Below, piece by piece: positions 45,695-54,092 of a DNA stretch of 64,000 bases; position 1 is the stretch's first letter; the number at the start of each line of letters is the position of its first letter. The DNA comes from Parathalassolituus penaei (GTDB lineage: Bacteria > Pseudomonadota > Gammaproteobacteria > Pseudomonadales > Oceanobacteraceae). A model generated the notes under the pieces. The model made no database searches. It had not been told where the DNA came from and was given only the letters and a program-made list of their open reading frames with translations. The stretch covers positions 290 to 64,289 of the forward strand of contig NZ_JAPNOA010000009.1 of the NCBI RefSeq assembly GCF_026626885.1, given 5' to 3'. The translations under genes and the position numbers were made by a program.

Positions 45695-45728
45695 GCCCGG
45701 TTGCTCCGACAGGAGGCCGGGCTTTTTT
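45695..45728 (+). terminator. Rho-independent terminator of RND operon
   Basis: GCCCGG and CCGGGC enclose a 16-nt loop region and are followed by TTTTTT, 33 nt after the permease stop. Confidence 0.85.
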
Positions 45729-45918
45729 CATGCACGTTTATCAACAATACATGAGCGTTAGAGGCTCATATAAAAGCCAATAAATCGGAATTCAGACCAG
45801 TAGAGTCCAACTTGCCAACACCTTGCAATTACTGACACTTCCCGACGATTTTCCCCTCAAGAATCCATTACCTCACGCCGTTAGCAGCCACACCGGGGTT
45901 GCCAACAGGAGAGGCACC

Positions 45919-46932
45919 ATGACCAGCATCAACTCGATTTATGTCAGTAACCCTCGCGCCAACGGCGAATATGCGGGAAGCAACACCAGCATCACCGATC
46001 AGGAAAAAGAAAGCGTCAGTGACGCCAAGCGGGTAGCCGTCACCCAGGTCGAAGATGTTGTCACTCTCTCGCCCCAGGCCATTGAGCAGATGAACACCGA
46101 ATTGCAGGCGCGTAACGACCAGCAACCAGGCGATCACAGCAGCCAGCCTGATGGTTCATCAAACGGCATCAGTGTCGGCAGCGGCAGCGCAACTCCCGAC
46201 ACCTATAGCCCGCCGTCGGTAAATGCCAATGACCGCGTCACTGAACGAGCATCCGAACGCCCTGCCCCGTTGCAACAGAATCAGGTACGCCAGACAGGCA
46301 CGAGCAGTGATATATCCGACAGCAACCCGACTCAAAACACCGACAGTACCGCGCTGTTAACGAATAGCAGTGCTCAGGCCAGCAGCGGCGGTGATAACGA
46401 CGGTGATGCGGATGACATCGGTGGCAACAGCACAGTGAATCTGGCCACCAATATCGATGGCGATGACGATAGCAGCACCAGCCAGACAGCGTCCGCCCCG
46501 ACATCAGCAGATACAACCACCAGCACCAGCTCTGCCAGCTCAACCACCACCACAACGAATAACAGCAGCGATACCAGCACTTCATTCACCTCGGATAGTG
46601 ACGATAACGACAGCTCTGAAGAATCGGATAGCGCTGCTGGCAGTGCTCCGGCAGGAGCTGGAAAAGCGGGTGGCCCGGGTGGCGCAGGCGGAGCCAGCAG
46701 CAGTGACGACGCCACAACACTGGAGCAACAAATCGCCGAGCTGGAAAAACAGATCAAGGTAGCGGAAGCCGAGCTTGAGAAACTGGCTGCAAAAGCCAAA
46801 GACGACGACAGTGCGGTCGCCCAGATGCAGGCCAAGCAGATGGAAGTAGCGCAGCTGCAAGGCCAACTGATTGAGCTGCAACAGCAGCAACTGGCATCAC
46901 TTAGCGCCAGTAGCAGCCAGGGACACTTTTAA
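45919..46932 (+). CDS. Low-complexity acidic protein with C-terminal coiled coil
   Basis: A 337-residue protein. Residues about 1-60 contain VAVTQVEDVVTLSPQAIEQM, resembling the short D-x-V-x-L-S-x-x-A motif of FlgM-type and other flagellum-associated proteins. The middle (about 80-260) is Ser/Thr/Asp/Gly/Asn-rich and disordered. Residues about 265-330 form a coiled coil (EQQIAELEKQIKVAEAELEK). There is no signal peptide. AGGAG 6 nt upstream fixes the start at 45919 rather than 45823. The function is unknown. It stands alone between the RND operon and a MarR gene. Confidence 0.6.
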   Translation: MTSINSIYVSNPRANGEYAGSNTSITDQEKESVSDAKRVAVTQVEDVVTLSPQAIEQMNTELQARNDQQPGDHSSQPDGSSNGISVGSGSATPDTYSPPSVNANDRVTERASERPAPLQQNQVRQTGTSSDISDSNPTQNTDSTALLTNSSAQASSGGDNDGDADDIGGNSTVNLATNIDGDDDSSTSQTASAPTSADTTTSTSSASSTTTTTNNSSDTSTSFTSDSDDNDSSEESDSAAGSAPAGAGKAGGPGGAGGASSSDDATTLEQQIAELEKQIKVAEAELEKLAAKAKDDDSAVAQMQAKQMEVAQLQGQLIELQQQQLASLSASSSQGHF

Positions 46933-47340
46933 TAACGCTGCACAAAACGATGGCGCCATCGACCAACAGTTTCTGCAGCCACTCCGAACCACTCACCAAT
47001 TTCCTTTTCTGGAAGGCCTTCTGTGCTTGGGAATACTCGAGGAGGCCTTTACCGACTATTGTTTACCAGGACTACTCTAAATTACGCAGTCTGCCGAGCC
47101 TCTTCCAAACAACAAAGCAACACAGAGCCGTAATAAACCTGGACGTCACTGATCGCAACAAACATGCCGGATTAAACCGCTTTCTCAGAGGGTTCAAAGG
47201 TATTTTTCATGACTCAACTCAGTATTGAAGGCCAAAGCACTAATTAACGAGCAAAACAATAGTAGTTTGACACTACAGTAGCATCGCCAACCGGTACAAT
47301 TGTTGCAAAAATTACGCACTTAATCAGAGAACTGCATTTT
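46933..47340. other. Intergenic region before marR-type gene
   Basis: About 400 bp with no supported gene. It contains a short palindrome CGATGGCGCCATCG near 46949 and an inverted repeat GTAGT-TTGAC-ACTAC at 47262-47276, 65 nt before the MarR-family gene, which could be its operator. Confidence 0.45.
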
Positions 47341-47835
47341 ATGTCCGCCGAAGATGAAAACCGACAGCGACTCACACAAGCACTGGACCTGAACCGCTAT
47401 GTCCCGGCGCAAATCACCTTGTTGTCCAATAAGCTATCTGCCGGGGCATCTGCTTGTTACCGCAAACACTTTGGCGTTGGCATTGTTGAATGGCGCTTGC
47501 TGTCTTTGCTCGCCATTGAGACGCCGCTGTCAGCTCATCGCATGTGCCAGAGCATAGGACTCGACAAATCCGCTGTAAGCAGGGCATTAAGATCAATGGA
47601 AAATCAAGGCTATATACAGTCAAATCCCGATCCAGACGACGCACGCCGAGTGACCATTCATATGATGCCTACCGGCCAGGCCATTCACGACCGCATCCTG
47701 CAAGTGGCTATCAAACGCGAAGAGCTTCTGCTAGCGGATTTCTCCGATTCTGAACTGGAAACTCTGTTACAACTGCTGCAGAAAATGAATAACCGAGTAG
47801 AAACTGTAAATAGCTATTACCCCAAACAGACCTGA
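47341..47835 (+). CDS. MarR-family transcriptional regulator
   Basis: A 164-residue winged-helix repressor. Seen: the dimerisation helix (ITLLSNKLSAGASACYRKHF), GIVEWRLLSLLAIETPLSA, recognition helix IGLDKSAVSRALRSMENQGYI and wing DPDDARRVTIHMMPTGQAI with the conserved D-x-R. Members respond to phenolic ligands or oxidation. It precedes the second RND operon by 300 bp and may control it or itself. The inverted repeat at 47262 and the longer one at 48031 are candidate sites. Confidence 0.9.
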   Translation: MSAEDENRQRLTQALDLNRYVPAQITLLSNKLSAGASACYRKHFGVGIVEWRLLSLLAIETPLSAHRMCQSIGLDKSAVSRALRSMENQGYIQSNPDPDDARRVTIHMMPTGQAIHDRILQVAIKREELLLADFSDSELETLLQLLQKMNNRVETVNSYYPKQT

Positions 47836-47957
47836 ACCCTCACCCTGATCCGTTGCCCGATCATCATGCGTACCTGATCTCAGGCACACTGAGGGCACGT
47901 CCAAATCAACTATTCAGCTATCCAGGCCTCCCCAGGAACACTCCGAAAACTCTGCAC

Positions 47958-47978
47958 AGCCCGCCCTTCGGGGCTTTG
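47958..47978 (+). terminator. Hairpin between marR-type gene and RND operon
   Basis: AGCCC-GCCCTTCG-GGGCT followed by TTGCA, 123 nt after the regulator stop. Weak T-tract; a possible terminator separating the regulator from the RND operon. Confidence 0.4.
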
Positions 47979-48030
47979 CACAAGTGCTGCAACCCGTGTG
48001 TTATTGATCAATTACACCATAACACCCACA

Positions 48031-48052
48031 AATTCATACGCTCGTATGAATT
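48031..48052 (+). promoter_or_regulatory. Perfect 10-bp-arm palindrome before second RND operon
   Basis: AATTCATACG-CT-CGTATGAATT is a perfect 22-bp inverted repeat, 87 nt upstream of the adaptor start. Size and symmetry suit a TetR- or MarR-type dimer operator. The nearest regulator gene is the MarR-family gene at 47341. Confidence 0.7.
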
Positions 48053-48138
48053 TTCACAGTAAAGTGGCAAATGTATCAACCTTAGACGACCAACAAGCTT
48101 CTATTATTACCCTCCACTGACTGACGTTCGGAGTCGCC

Positions 48139-49233
48139 ATGCAAGCCAAACTACTGACCAGTGCCATTACACTGCTCTGTCTGATCCAGCTCAATGGCTG
48201 CCGGGAAGAAACCCCGCAGACAACGGTTGCCAATGAACCGCGTCCGGCCCTGATTTATCAGTTGCCTGATGCCAGTTCAGGGCAACTGCGCAGTTTTCCG
48301 GCCAGAGTAGATGCCGCCAATGAAGCGGTGTTGTCATTCCGGGTCGCTGGTAATCTGTCAGAGTTACCCGTTAAAGCCGGTCAGGCCGTCAAGCAGGGGG
48401 ATGTTCTGGCTCGCCTCGACAACCATGATTACCAGCTGCAACTGGACGACCGTCAGGCCCGTTTCCAGTTGGCCGACAGCCAGTTCAAACGCATTAACGA
48501 CCTGTATAACCAGCGTCAGATTTCCCGAGCACAGTTTGATCAGGCCCAGGCCGACCTCAATATCAGCCGTGCCGCCCTCGATAGTGCCCTCAGCAGCCTG
48601 AAATACACCCGTCTGAGCGCACCCTTTGACGGCACCGTTGCGGAAGTTATGGTCGACAATCACCAGACCATTGCGGCTGGCAGCCCAGTACTCACCCTGC
48701 AAACCCGGGATCAACTGGTGGTGCGCATTCAGCTGCCGGAACAATTGATGGCACGCCTTGGTGAGCAAAGCCGTCCGTATCAACCAGAAGTCGAGTTTGA
48801 AGCCCTGCCCGGCCAACGTTTCAAAACCACCTATCAATCCCACAACACCAAAGCCGATGCCGCCACTGGCAGCTATCTGGTGGAATTGAGGATGCAACGC
48901 CCGGCCGAGCTGAACCTGCTGCCGGGTATGTCTGCGACCGTTTTTGCCGATATCGACGAAGCCACCGGTGCCCACCACATGGTCCCGGTTGTGCCGCCGC
49001 AGGCAGTATTCCAGAGCAGCGATCAAACGGCAGGTTCCAGCAATGCCAGCGTGTGGCTGCTGGATGACCAGAATCGTCTGCAGGCACGGGAAGTCAGCAC
49101 TGGCCAGCTCACCGATGCCGGACTGGAAATCACCAGTGGCTTACAAGCCGGTGACCGCATTCTGGCCGCCGGAGTGCATCAGGCCCAGGCCGGGATGACG
49201 GTAAAGCCATGGACTCGTGAGCGGGGGCTGTAA
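48139..49233 (+). CDS. RND efflux periplasmic adaptor, lipoprotein
   Basis: A 364-residue adaptor. The signal peptide ends in lipobox LNGC, giving lipidated Cys21. Domains: barrel-sandwich half (SFPARVDAANEAVLSFRVAGN), helical hairpin (about 95-155, DRQARFQLADSQFKRINDLY), second half (YTRLSAPFDGTVAEVMVDNHQ), and C-terminal barrel with LLPGMSATVFADI. It is coupled to the pump gene 2 bp downstream. Its sequence differs clearly from the adaptor at 41413, so the two RND systems are not a recent duplication. Confidence 0.92.
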   Translation: MQAKLLTSAITLLCLIQLNGCREETPQTTVANEPRPALIYQLPDASSGQLRSFPARVDAANEAVLSFRVAGNLSELPVKAGQAVKQGDVLARLDNHDYQLQLDDRQARFQLADSQFKRINDLYNQRQISRAQFDQAQADLNISRAALDSALSSLKYTRLSAPFDGTVAEVMVDNHQTIAAGSPVLTLQTRDQLVVRIQLPEQLMARLGEQSRPYQPEVEFEALPGQRFKTTYQSHNTKADAATGSYLVELRMQRPAELNLLPGMSATVFADIDEATGAHHMVPVVPPQAVFQSSDQTAGSSNASVWLLDDQNRLQAREVSTGQLTDAGLEITSGLQAGDRILAAGVHQAQAGMTVKPWTRERGL

Positions 49234-49235
49234 GC

Positions 49236-52200
49236 ATGAGCGCCATCCAGCCACCGTCAAACCATCACTCGACGCCCAACCATCAACCAGCATCGAACAA
49301 CCCGCCACCGGGCAATAACGAAGCTACCTGGTTTATCACCAACAAAACCACCAGCTGGTTAACCCTGCTGATCCTGCTGATTGGTGGGCTGATTGCCTAC
49401 ATGCAACTGGGACGCCTGGAAGACCCACCGTTCACCATCAAGGAAGCCATGGTGGTGGTGTATTACCCCGGCGCCAGCCCGGCCCAGGTCGAGGAAGAAG
49501 TGACAGCCCGTCTGGAAGATGCCATCCAGTCGTTGGCCTATGTCGACGACGTCGACTCCATTTCCCGCGCGGGTATGTCGCAGATTCATCTGAAAATCAA
49601 AACCGGCTACCGCTCCAGCCAGCTGCCACAAATCTGGGATGAACTGCGCCGCAAGGTCAACGACAAAGCCAGCTCTTTGCCGACAGGAACCAGCGCACCG
49701 GTCGTGCTCGACAACTTTGGTGATGTGTATGGCATGTTGCTGGCTGTCAGCGGTGAAGGCTTCAGTTATCCGCAACTGAACGACTATGCCGAATACCTGA
49801 AACGCGAGCTGGTAACCGCCGACGGTGTATCGAGCATCGACATTGCTGGCGACCAGAACGAAGTGGTGTTTATCACCATCAGCCGCGAGCAACTCAACAA
49901 CCTCGGCATCCCCCTCACCCGTCTGTACAGCCTGTTGCAAAGTCGCAACGCGGTGGTGGCCGCTGGCAGCCTGCGCACGGGTGACGAGCAAATTCGTATT
50001 TATCCGTTTGGCGAATTCACCAGTGTTGAAGAACTGGGTGATCTGTTGATCAGCCAGCCCGGTTCTGATCGCCTGATCCGCCTGCGCGATATAGCCACCG
50101 TTAGCCGGGGTGTCAGTGATAACCCGACCCACTTCACCGGTTTTAACGGCCAACCCGCCTTGCATCTGGGTATCGCCTTCCGTCCGGGTGTCAACGTGGT
50201 CGAAGCCGGTGCCGCCCTGCGCCGCCAGATTGCCGCCCTCGACAGCACCCGACCACTGGGTATGGAGTTGCACACCATCTACGACCAGCCCGCCGAAGTC
50301 GCACAAAGCTCCGATGGTTTTATTCTCAACCTGGCGCTGTCGGTACTGATTGTGATCGCGGTGTTGCTGGTGTTTATGGGCTTGCGGCCGGGGCTGATTA
50401 TTGGTGCCATCCTGTTGCTGACCATTCTCGGCACCCTGATCGTTATGAAAGCGCTGGCCATCGACCTGCACCGGATCTCGCTAGGTGCGCTGATTATTGC
50501 CCTCGGCATGCTGGTGGATAACGCTCTGGTGATTACCGAAGGCATCATGATTGGCCTGCAACGCGGCCAGTCGCGCTTGTATGCCGCCTGGGCGATTGTG
50601 CATCAGACTCGCTGGCCATTATTGGGCGCTACCGTGATTGCCATCGTTGCCTTTGCACCGATTGGCCTGTCGCCGGATGACGTCGGCGAGTTTGTGGGAT
50701 CGCTGTTTTATGTGCTGCTGATATCCCTGCTGATCAGCTGGTTTACCGCCCTGACCCTGACGCCATTCCTGTGTGATCTGCTGTTAAAAGCGCCCGTACC
50801 AACGACCAACAGCGCCAACCACACGGAAGCCGACCCTTACGCCGGTGTTTTGTATCAGGCTTACAAAACCCTGTTGCAAACCATGTTGCACCACCGGGTA
50901 CTCACCAGCATCCTGATGATCGTGCTGCTGGGCGCCGCCGTGCTGGGCTTCACTCAAGTAAAACAGTCGTTTTTCCCACCATCCAACACCCCGATGTTTC
51001 TGGTGGATCTGTGGTTGCCAGAAGGCACCGACCTGCAAGCGACCCGTCGTCAGGCGGAACAGCTGGAGCACTGGTATCAGAACCAGAGCGGTGTGGAATA
51101 CACCTCATCCAGCAGCGGTCGCGGCGACCTGCGTTTTATGCTGACCTACGCCGTCGAGAAGGAATACGCCGCCTACGCGCAGGTGATGGTGCGCGCCGAC
51201 AGCCTCGATTCAATTCCGCCGCTGATTCGGGCCGGGCGTGAATACGGCCAAAACAATATGGCCGATGCCCAGCTGATTTTCCGTCGCCTGCAGATTGGCC
51301 CCGGCACCCCCGCCAAGATCGAAGCCCGTTTCTCAGGCCCCGATCCACAAGAACTGCGACGTCTGGCCAACGAAGCCGAAGCCATCCTGCATGCCGATAC
51401 CGCCGCCGATAACATCCGCCATAACTGGCGGCAACGGGTCAAGGTGATTCGTCCGCACCTGAACGAGGAAAACGCCCGCCGCGCCGGTGTCACCCGTGAA
51501 GACCTCGACAACCTGCTGCAACTCACCTATTCCGGCCGCACCGTCGGTGTGTATCGGGAAGGCACCCACCAGCTGGGTATCGTCTTGCGGCTGCCGGAAC
51601 ATCAGCGCTCCGACATCGACGGCCTCTCCGGACTGCAAATCTGGAGCCCGGTTTACAACCGCTATATTCCGCTGCAGCAAGTGGTCGAACAGGTCGATGT
51701 GGTGTTTGAAGACCCGCTGGTATTGCGCCTGAACCGCAAACGCACCCTGCAGGTATTAGCCGACCCAGCACTGGATTCCGGTCAGACCGCCGACGAACTG
51801 TTCCGGCGCGTACGCCCGCAGATTGAAGCCATTGCCCTGCCCGCCGGGTATCAGCTCGAATGGGGCGGCGAATATGAATCCTCGCGCAAAGCACAGGCCA
51901 ACGTATTCGCCAGCCTGCCGATGGGCTATCTGCTGATGTTTGTTATCACCATCCTGCTGTTTAACGAAGTGCGCAGCGCACTGGTGATCTGGGCCTGTGT
52001 GCCACTGGCGATTATTGGCGTCAGCGCCGGCATGTTGCTGCTGAGGGCCGAATTCGGCTTTATGGCACTGCTCGGATTCCTGAGCCTGTCGGGCATGATC
52101 GTCAAAAACGGCATCGTCCTGGTCGACCAGATCCGGCTGGAAGAACAGACCGGCAAACCGGGCTACCAGGCCCTGTGTGACGCCGCCGTCAGCCGCCTCC

Positions 52201-52382
52201 GACCGGTATCCATGGCCGCCCTCACCACCATCCTCGGCATGTTACCCCTGCTGATCGACCCGTTCTTCAGCGCCATGGCCGTGGTAATCACCTTCGGACT
52301 GGGCTTCGCCACCGTACTGACACTGGGAGTTGTACCCGTGCTCTATAGCTTCACCCACCGAATACAAGTGCAACGGAACTGA
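49236..52382 (+). CDS. RND efflux transporter permease
   Basis: A 1048-residue pump. After a polar, Pro/Asn-rich N-terminus of about 30 residues come TM1 (SWLTLLILLIGGLIAYMQLG), the periplasmic entry LEDPPFTIKEAMVVVYYPGA, and the TM4 region ALIIALGMLVDNALVITEGI, with one Asp plus Asn where many pumps have two Asp. The second half has GFLSLSGMIVKNGIVLVDQI. The Asp-Asn replacement may mark a different proton-relay layout, as in some HAE/VexF-like subgroups. A heptamer array begins 5 nt after the stop. Confidence 0.92.
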   Translation: MSAIQPPSNHHSTPNHQPASNNPPPGNNEATWFITNKTTSWLTLLILLIGGLIAYMQLGRLEDPPFTIKEAMVVVYYPGASPAQVEEEVTARLEDAIQSLAYVDDVDSISRAGMSQIHLKIKTGYRSSQLPQIWDELRRKVNDKASSLPTGTSAPVVLDNFGDVYGMLLAVSGEGFSYPQLNDYAEYLKRELVTADGVSSIDIAGDQNEVVFITISREQLNNLGIPLTRLYSLLQSRNAVVAAGSLRTGDEQIRIYPFGEFTSVEELGDLLISQPGSDRLIRLRDIATVSRGVSDNPTHFTGFNGQPALHLGIAFRPGVNVVEAGAALRRQIAALDSTRPLGMELHTIYDQPAEVAQSSDGFILNLALSVLIVIAVLLVFMGLRPGLIIGAILLLTILGTLIVMKALAIDLHRISLGALIIALGMLVDNALVITEGIMIGLQRGQSRLYAAWAIVHQTRWPLLGATVIAIVAFAPIGLSPDDVGEFVGSLFYVLLISLLISWFTALTLTPFLCDLLLKAPVPTTNSANHTEADPYAGVLYQAYKTLLQTMLHHRVLTSILMIVLLGAAVLGFTQVKQSFFPPSNTPMFLVDLWLPEGTDLQATRRQAEQLEHWYQNQSGVEYTSSSSGRGDLRFMLTYAVEKEYAAYAQVMVRADSLDSIPPLIRAGREYGQNNMADAQLIFRRLQIGPGTPAKIEARFSGPDPQELRRLANEAEAILHADTAADNIRHNWRQRVKVIRPHLNEENARRAGVTREDLDNLLQLTYSGRTVGVYREGTHQLGIVLRLPEHQRSDIDGLSGLQIWSPVYNRYIPLQQVVEQVDVVFEDPLVLRLNRKRTLQVLADPALDSGQTADELFRRVRPQIEAIALPAGYQLEWGGEYESSRKAQANVFASLPMGYLLMFVITILLFNEVRSALVIWACVPLAIIGVSAGMLLLRAEFGFMALLGFLSLSGMIVKNGIVLVDQIRLEEQTGKPGYQALCDAAVSRLRPVSMAALTTILGMLPLLIDPFFSAMAVVITFGLGFATVLTLGVVPVLYSFTHRIQVQRN

Positions 52383-52387
52383 GCTGA

Positions 52388-52436
52388 GTCGGACGTCGGG
52401 CGTCGGGCGTCGGGCGTCGGGCGTCGGGCGTCGGGC
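52388..52436 (+). repeat. Heptamer array, 7 units
   Basis: GTCGGAC followed by six GTCGGGC, starting 5 nt after the RND permease stop codon. This is the same edge-variant pattern as at 9197 and 27929. Confidence 0.92.
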
Positions 52437-52544
52437 GCAATTGTTACTAAAAGTAGGCTGGTGCACAGCGAAGCGTGCCCAGCATCAGCGATACGCCGAA
52501 ATGCCATCGCGGCCAACGGCCGACTCCTACAAGAAAACGCAGTT

Positions 52545-52694
52545 TTACCCACCAAAGGTGGCCGCCAAATGCCCATCTGGGCGAGCCGGGATTCACCGCA
52601 ACGGCCGACCCAGCCGGGGCATGGATGCCCCGCCAGGCCGGGGGACAAGGTCCCCCAAGAGAGCAAGCGGCTGTGCCAATTAACAAACCGAGTA
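52545..52694 (+). repeat. R element copy with internal deletion
   Basis: This copy starts normally (CCACC-AAA-GGTGG, GCCCA/TGGGC, GGGGCA/TGCCCC) and jumps at GCCAGGCC to the final GGGGGAC/GTCCCCC hairpin. About 125 nt between two GGCC tetramers are missing. The deletion differs from that at 18054. Confidence 0.85.
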
Positions 52695-52704
52695 GCCGCC
52701 AGAA

Positions 52705-52746
52705 GTCGGACGTCGGACGTCGGACGTCGGACGTCGGACGTCGGAC
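52705..52746 (+). repeat. Heptamer array, GTCGGAC x6
   Basis: Six perfect GTCGGAC units between two R copies, separated from the 5' flank of the next R (CAACAGCATCCACCA) by only 2 nt. Confidence 0.92.
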
Positions 52747-52751
52747 GCAAC

Positions 52752-53028
52752 AGCATCCACCAACACACCGCTTAAACCCAGCGCAGCTGGCTGCCCAACT
52801 GCCCATCTGGGCGAGCCGGGATTCACCGCAACGGCCGACCCGGCCGGGGCATGGATGCCCCGCCAGGCCAGTTGGTACAGGGATGTACCATCTGGCCGGG
52901 GTCGAAACGCCGTTGTCGGTGAATACCGGATAAACGAGCCCAGTCGGGCTAAGCAGGGGGAGGCCCGCCCGGCCGGGGGACAAGGTCCCCCACGAGGGCA
53001 AGCAGCCAGGCCAATTAACAAGCCGAGT
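52752..53028 (+). repeat. R element copy, complete
   Basis: A complete copy with inner stem GGCCAG/CTGGCC and apical hairpin GGTACA/TGTACC in place of GGCACA/TGTGCC, a clear compensatory pair. It is bounded on both sides by heptamer arrays of different unit type (GTCGGAC left, GTCTGAA right). Confidence 0.9.
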
Positions 53029-53032
53029 AGCC

Positions 53033-53192
53033 GTCTGAAGTCTGAAGTCTGAAGTCTGAAGTCTGAAGTCTGAAGTCTGAAGTCTGAAGTCTGAAGTCTG
53101 AAGTCTGAAGTCTGAAGTCTGAAGTCTGAAGTCTGAAGTCTGAAGTCTGAAGTCTGAAGTCGGACGCATGAAGTCAGACGTCGGACGTCGGA
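53033..53192 (+). repeat. Heptamer array, GTCTGAA x18 plus degenerate tail
   Basis: Eighteen perfect GTCTGAA units, then GTCGGAC, GCATGAA, GTCAGAC, GTCGGAC and a partial GTCGGA. It begins 4 nt after the R element 3' end and ends 18 nt before the cyclase stop codon. It is the longest heptamer array in the window. Confidence 0.93.
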
Positions 53193-53210
53193 GCCTATCG
53201 AGGTTAACCC

Positions 53211-54011
53211 TTAATCCTCAATAATCGCCACCGCACGGGTCCAGCCCGCTGATGCGGCGCGGATCTTGTGCGGGAAGCAGCTGACCATAAAGCCAGTTGC
53301 TGGCAATGCCTCAAGGTTATGCATTTTTTCCAGATGGCAGTAACCAATATGGCGTCCGGCTTTGTGGCCTTCCCAGATCAGCGATTTATCGCCAGTCTCC
53401 GCGACTTTTTTGGCCGTGTAGGAAAACGGCGCGTCCCAGCTCCAGGCGTCGATACCGGTCAGGCGCACACCACGATCCAGCAGATACATGGTGGCTTCGT
53501 AACCCATACCACAACCGGTATTCACAAAGTCCGGCTGGCCGTAACGACTGCCCGCACGAGTATTGACCAGCACAATATCCAGTGGCTGCAGTTCGTGGCC
53601 GATGCGTTTCAGCTCAGCTTCAACATCAGCAGCGGTGGCTACATATCCATCCGGGAAGTGACGGAAATCGAGTTTTACACCCGGCTGAAAGCACCATTCC
53701 AGCGGCACTTCGTCGATGGTCATGGATGGGCGTTTCTCCCCCAGCAGCTCATCCTGGGTGGAGTGAAAGTGCCACGGCGCATCCAGGTGAGTGCCACTGT
53801 GCGTGGTCAGGGTTACCCACTCGGCAGCCGCCGCTTCACCATCCGGAAAATCTTCTTCTTTGGTGCCGGGCAGCATGGCCAGAAACTCATGCAGGGTGTC
53901 GGCGTGTTTCTGGTAGGTGATTTTCGGTGCCAGTGGTGGTGGGTCTGACAACACGTCGTTTTCGAGGAAAATCGACAGATCGATAAAACGGCGATTCGGG
54001 TTGCGCTTCAT
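53211..54011 (-). CDS. Cyclase-family (kynurenine formamidase-like) hydrolase
   Basis: A 266-residue metal-dependent hydrolase. The signature HSGTHLDAPWHF (71-82) supplies His and Asp ligands, with a further TGIDAWSWDAPFS loop and an Arg/His-rich C-terminus. This family hydrolyses amides, esters or lactones, as in kynurenine formamidase and isatin hydrolase. AAAGGA precedes the start at 54011. It is last in the catabolic operon, so it probably opens a ring or hydrolyses a pathway intermediate. The stop abuts a heptamer array. Confidence 0.88.
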   Translation of the reverse strand: MKRNPNRRFIDLSIFLENDVLSDPPPLAPKITYQKHADTLHEFLAMLPGTKEEDFPDGEAAAAEWVTLTTHSGTHLDAPWHFHSTQDELLGEKRPSMTIDEVPLEWCFQPGVKLDFRHFPDGYVATAADVEAELKRIGHELQPLDIVLVNTRAGSRYGQPDFVNTGCGMGYEATMYLLDRGVRLTGIDAWSWDAPFSYTAKKVAETGDKSLIWEGHKAGRHIGYCHLEKMHNLEALPATGFMVSCFPHKIRAASAGWTRAVAIIED

Positions 54012-54092
54012 AAGAGTGTCCTTTGATGACGGAATGTTGTTATTGGAGTTGTTCTCAAACGTGTGACGATCAAACGGCGGGGCAAACCCCAT

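Noticed and set aside
8930-53028. Assignment of R to HEARO/omega RNA or another named RNA family
   Set aside because: The multi-branched fold invites the comparison, but I could not match conserved sequence blocks from memory, and no IscB- or TnpB-like gene is in the window.
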